Source: Acidimicrobiaceae bacterium (lineage in GTDB: Bacteria; Actinomycetota; Acidimicrobiia; Acidimicrobiales; RAAP-2). From it: a stretch of DNA of 7,748 nt. The notes beneath the pieces were generated by a model. It did no database searches. It was given only the letters and a program-made list of their open reading frames with translations, and was not told the DNA's origin. The stretch covers positions 1-7,748 of the forward strand of contig PLSY01000292.1 in assembly GCA_003164275.1 (NCBI GenBank), read 5' to 3'. This document shows, in pieces, positions 5,878 through 7,748 of the stretch (positions are counted from its first letter, which is position 1; the number at the start of each line of letters is the position of its first letter). The position numbers and the translations under genes are program-made.

Positions 5878-5879
5878 CA

Positions 5880-5920
5880 GGGCGTTCGTTGGTGGCCGTA
5901 AGCTGCTCGTTCGAACGCCC
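5880..5920. promoter_or_regulatory. 9-bp inverted repeat ahead of the peroxiredoxin
   Basis: GGGCGTTCG (5880-5888) is the exact reverse complement of CGAACGCCC (5912-5920), with a 23-base loop. The right arm is also part of a 10-bp palindrome, CGTTCGAACG (5908-5917), so the core CGTTCG occurs three times counting both strands. It lies between the end of nhaA (5877) and the peroxiredoxin start (5968). It could be a terminator-like hairpin for nhaA, although it lacks a T tract, or an operator array controlling the peroxiredoxin. Confidence 0.45.
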
Positions 5921-5967
5921 ACATCGGTGGCCCATCTGGGGTCTAACCGAAGGAACAGGAGAACATC

Positions 5968-6450
5968 ATGGCCATCGCCGTCGGCGACAAGATTCCCGAT
6001 ATCAAAGTGATGACGTCCGGGCCCGATGGGCCGACCCATGTGCAGACTGGGGACGTACTCGGATCTGGCAAGGTCGTCCTGTTCGCTGTCCCGGGTGCGT
6101 TCACTCCGACCTGTTCGGACTACCACCTGCCGAGCTACGTGATCCGCCAGGACGAGCTGAAGGCTAAGGGCGTGGAGACAGTGGCGTGCATCTCGGTCAA
6201 CGATCCCTTTGTCATGGCCGCATGGGGCGAGAACCAGCACGTCGGAGACGCAGTCCTCATGCTGGCTGACGGGAACGGGGACTTCGCCAAGGCCATCGGC
6301 CTGGAGATGGACGGGAGCGGCTTCGGTCTCGGGACCCGTTCGCAGCGCTATGCCATGGTCATCGAGGACGGCGTTGTCACAACGCTGAATGTCGAGCCGG
6401 GTGCGGGCCTGACGGTTAGCGCAGCAGACGCCATCTTGGAGGCACTCTGA
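5968..6450 (+). CDS. Type II (Prx5-like) thiol peroxiredoxin
   Basis: A cytoplasmic thiol peroxidase that reduces hydrogen peroxide and organic hydroperoxides. The active-site motif PGAFTPTC is at residues 42-49, with peroxidatic Cys49, Pro42 and Thr46. RSQRYAMVIEDG supplies the conserved active-site Arg127. The other Cys is Cys74 in VACISVNDPFVMAAW, 25 residues after Cys49; this is the spacing of the peroxidatic and resolving cysteines in plant type II peroxiredoxins, so an intramolecular disulfide is likely. Length is 160 residues, normal for the family, with no fused glutaredoxin. The ATG at 5968 has an AGGAG at ideal spacing. The gene lies 90 bases after nhaA on the same strand, but an inverted repeat between them suggests a separate promoter. 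It faces the phospholipase D-like gene. Confidence 0.95.
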   Translation: MAIAVGDKIPDIKVMTSGPDGPTHVQTGDVLGSGKVVLFAVPGAFTPTCSDYHLPSYVIRQDELKAKGVETVACISVNDPFVMAAWGENQHVGDAVLMLADGNGDFAKAIGLEMDGSGFGLGTRSQRYAMVIEDGVVTTLNVEPGAGLTVSAADAILEAL

Positions 6451-6470
6451 GTTCTCGTACTCCCTGAGGT

Positions 6471-6492
6471 CAGCCGCTCTGCCCCTCGGCTG
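6471..6492 (+). terminator. Hairpin after the peroxiredoxin
   Basis: CAGCCG (6471-6476) pairs with CGGCTG (6487-6492) around a 10-base loop, 20 bases after the stop codon at 6450. There is no T tract, so it would be an unusual or rho-assisted terminator. Confidence 0.3.
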
Positions 6493-6502
6493 TGCGCCCT
6501 GA

Positions 6503-6545
6503 TGGCGGGAGCCGACCCCGGCTAGCTGGCCGACTCCCACCGCCA
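6503..6545. terminator. Bulged hairpin between the convergent genes
   Basis: TGGCGGGAG (6503-6511) can pair with CTCCCACCGCCA (6534-6545) in nine pairs with a three-base bulge, and the loop holds a further CGGC/GCCG stem. The structure spans the stop codon of the minus-strand phospholipase D-like gene and lies after the peroxiredoxin, so it could slow transcription from both sides. It lacks T tracts. Confidence 0.25.
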
Positions 6546-7748
6546 ACCGTCGCGGTCAACGCAGGTGAGCGACCCTGAAACACCCCGGATGGTCTGTTCT
6601 CGTAGCGAGGACGGGCAGAACTCGTTGGCTCGATAGCACGAGCCGTGTGGATCGATCAGGCATGTCGAGGTGGGCAGGGGAGTGGCGACCGTCGAAGAGA
6701 TCGGCTCCGGGCTCGCCCCTTGCGGATGGCCAGGGTCGCTCGTTGTGCCTCCGGCGACGTCGGCTGCCAAGATGTGGCTCAGGGGAGCCACGATCGCCTG
6801 GTCGGTGGTGACCAGCCCGAGCTCACGATTGTGGTCGAGGTTGGAAGTCGAGAAGTTCTGCGACCCCACATAGGCCGTGGTCCCGTCGGCCACCATGGCC
6901 TTGGCGTGAATGCACAAGGAGTCGGCATCATCGGGGTAGATGGCCAGCCTCACACCGGCAAGGTGGAGTCTCGCCAAGGCCGCGGTCCACGCGGCATCCT
7001 CCGTCATGATGACGGATACGCTCACCCCGCGCCGGGAAGCGGCCTCGAGGGCGGACTCAACTGGCGTTGAATCCATCTCCTCGTTCTCGATGACCAGTGA
7101 CCTCTGGGCGCCATTGATGAGGTCCAACAAAGTGCGAGTAGCCCCTGGGCTCCACACGAGGCCACCGGCGGTCGGCCGTGGCGTGGGCGGGGACCCGGTC
7201 CAATCCTGATCGAACACCGATTCGACGGCCGAGACTGCCTCGGGGTCCTTGTCGAAGACAATGAAGTCACGGGTCGTCGGGTAGTACTGCGAGGTGAGGT
7301 TGCCGGTCATGACCGCTGAGGTCAGCCCGTCAACGGTGACCGTCTTTTGATGGAAGATGACCGATGCCGGGGTGATCCGCACGGCCACGCCGTCCTGGAG
7401 AAGCTGAGTTGCCGTCGGCCGGTTCACCGAGAGCCCGCCGAAGGCACCGTCCAGGAGCACCCTGACGGCCACGCCGCGGCGATGGGCATCGACCAACGCC
7501 GCTTGGACCGTGGGATCGGCGAGCTCGTACATGGTCATGTCGATCGAGCGCTTGGCCCCGGCAAGCAGAGTGACGATCGATCGATAGCCGTCCGAAGGCT
7601 CCACCGCCAAGGTCTGTTCCCCATTCGAAAGGTCATTCGGGCCTCCCGCGGCCGAGGAAGTGGCTGCCGGCGGCACTGCGCTGGTAGCCGCGGCGGCCCG
7701 GTCTGGGGCGGCGCTCGTCACCATGGCGACCACCGACACGAAACAGGC
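6522..7748 (-). CDS. Exported phospholipase D-like protein with cysteine-containing tail (5' end cut)
   Basis: A phospholipase D superfamily protein, expected to cut a phosphodiester bond in lipid or nucleic acid; the substrate cannot be told. Counted from the GTG at 7739, the first HKD motif is H130-Q-K132 to D137 with N147 in TGNLTS. The second is H278-A-K280 to D285 with SQNFS and Glu306 in NRELG. Both are intact, so one polypeptide forms the active site. The frame continues to the window edge (ACFVSVVAMVTSAAP before an Ala-rich linker), which looks like the core of a signal peptide whose start lies outside. A Ser/Pro/Thr linker (about 331-358) leads to a module with four cysteines, C360, C368, C375 and C393, and the motifs CYRANEFCPSS and LTCVDRDGWRWE, a type found at the C-termini of exported actinobacterial proteins. 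It is convergent with the peroxiredoxin gene. Confidence 0.88.
   Translation of the reverse strand, partial: ACFVSVVAMVTSAAPDRAAAATSAVPPAATSSAAGGPNDLSNGEQTLAVEPSDGYRSIVTLLAGAKRSIDMTMYELADPTVQAALVDAHRRGVAVRVLLDGAFGGLSVNRPTATQLLQDGVAVRITPASVIFHQKTVTVDGLTSAVMTGNLTSQYYPTTRDFIVFDKDPEAVSAVESVFDQDWTGSPPTPRPTAGGLVWSPGATRTLLDLINGAQRSLVIENEEMDSTPVESALEAASRRGVSVSVIMTEDAAWTAALARLHLAGVRLAIYPDDADSLCIHAKAMVADGTTAYVGSQNFSTSNLDHNRELGLVTTDQAIVAPLSHILAADVAGGTTSDPGHPQGASPEPISSTVATPLPTSTCLIDPHGSCYRANEFCPSSLREQTIRGVSGSLTCVDRDGWRWESAS

Noticed and set aside
5960..5970. Shared GAACATCATG at the starts of the peroxiredoxin and the 64-aa gene
   Set aside because: Ten bases around a ribosome site and start codon are easily shared by chance, and nothing else in the two leaders matches.

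Overview
The window reads as a high-GC actinobacterial chromosome segment. Third codon positions are GC-rich, GTG/TTG starts are common, and one very small hydrophobic protein ends in the RFYRW-type tail seen in Streptomyces and relatives. I see no transposase, integrase, tRNA, rRNA or CRISPR array. The genus cannot be told from the sequence.

Layout. (1) 1-1257: the 3' tail of an upstream gene, then an intact NAD-type short-chain dehydrogenase/reductase (SDR) followed by a possible terminator hairpin. (2) 1372-1596: a general-stress (SigB/SigF-type) promoter match leads into a 54-aa membrane protein. (3) 1693-2533: two head-to-head unknown genes, a helical 176-aa protein on the minus strand and an 89-aa two-helix membrane protein on the plus strand, with almost no room between them and an 18-bp perfect palindrome near the start of the first. 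(4) 2585-3379, minus strand: a 64-aa helical protein with a GGGTAT promoter element, then a membrane-protein gene broken by at least three frameshifts and an amber codon. (5) 3380-4084: about 700 bases without a convincing gene, partly AT-richer than the rest. (6) 4085-6450, plus strand: a hotdog-fold thioesterase, an NhaA Na+/H+ antiporter, and a type II (Prx5-like) peroxiredoxin preceded by a 9-bp inverted repeat. (7) 6522-7748, minus strand: an exported phospholipase D-like protein with two HKD motifs and a cysteine-containing C-terminal module. It faces the peroxiredoxin and runs off the right edge.

How the genes relate. Several parts fit a stress theme: SigB/SigF-like promoter elements before two very small genes, an ion/pH antiporter and a thiol peroxidase. 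This is inference; nothing shows one regulon. I do not see a clear new multi-gene system. The observations most worth following are the pair of stress-type promoters, the decaying membrane gene, the overlapping divergent unknown pair with its palindrome, and the peroxiredoxin leader repeat.
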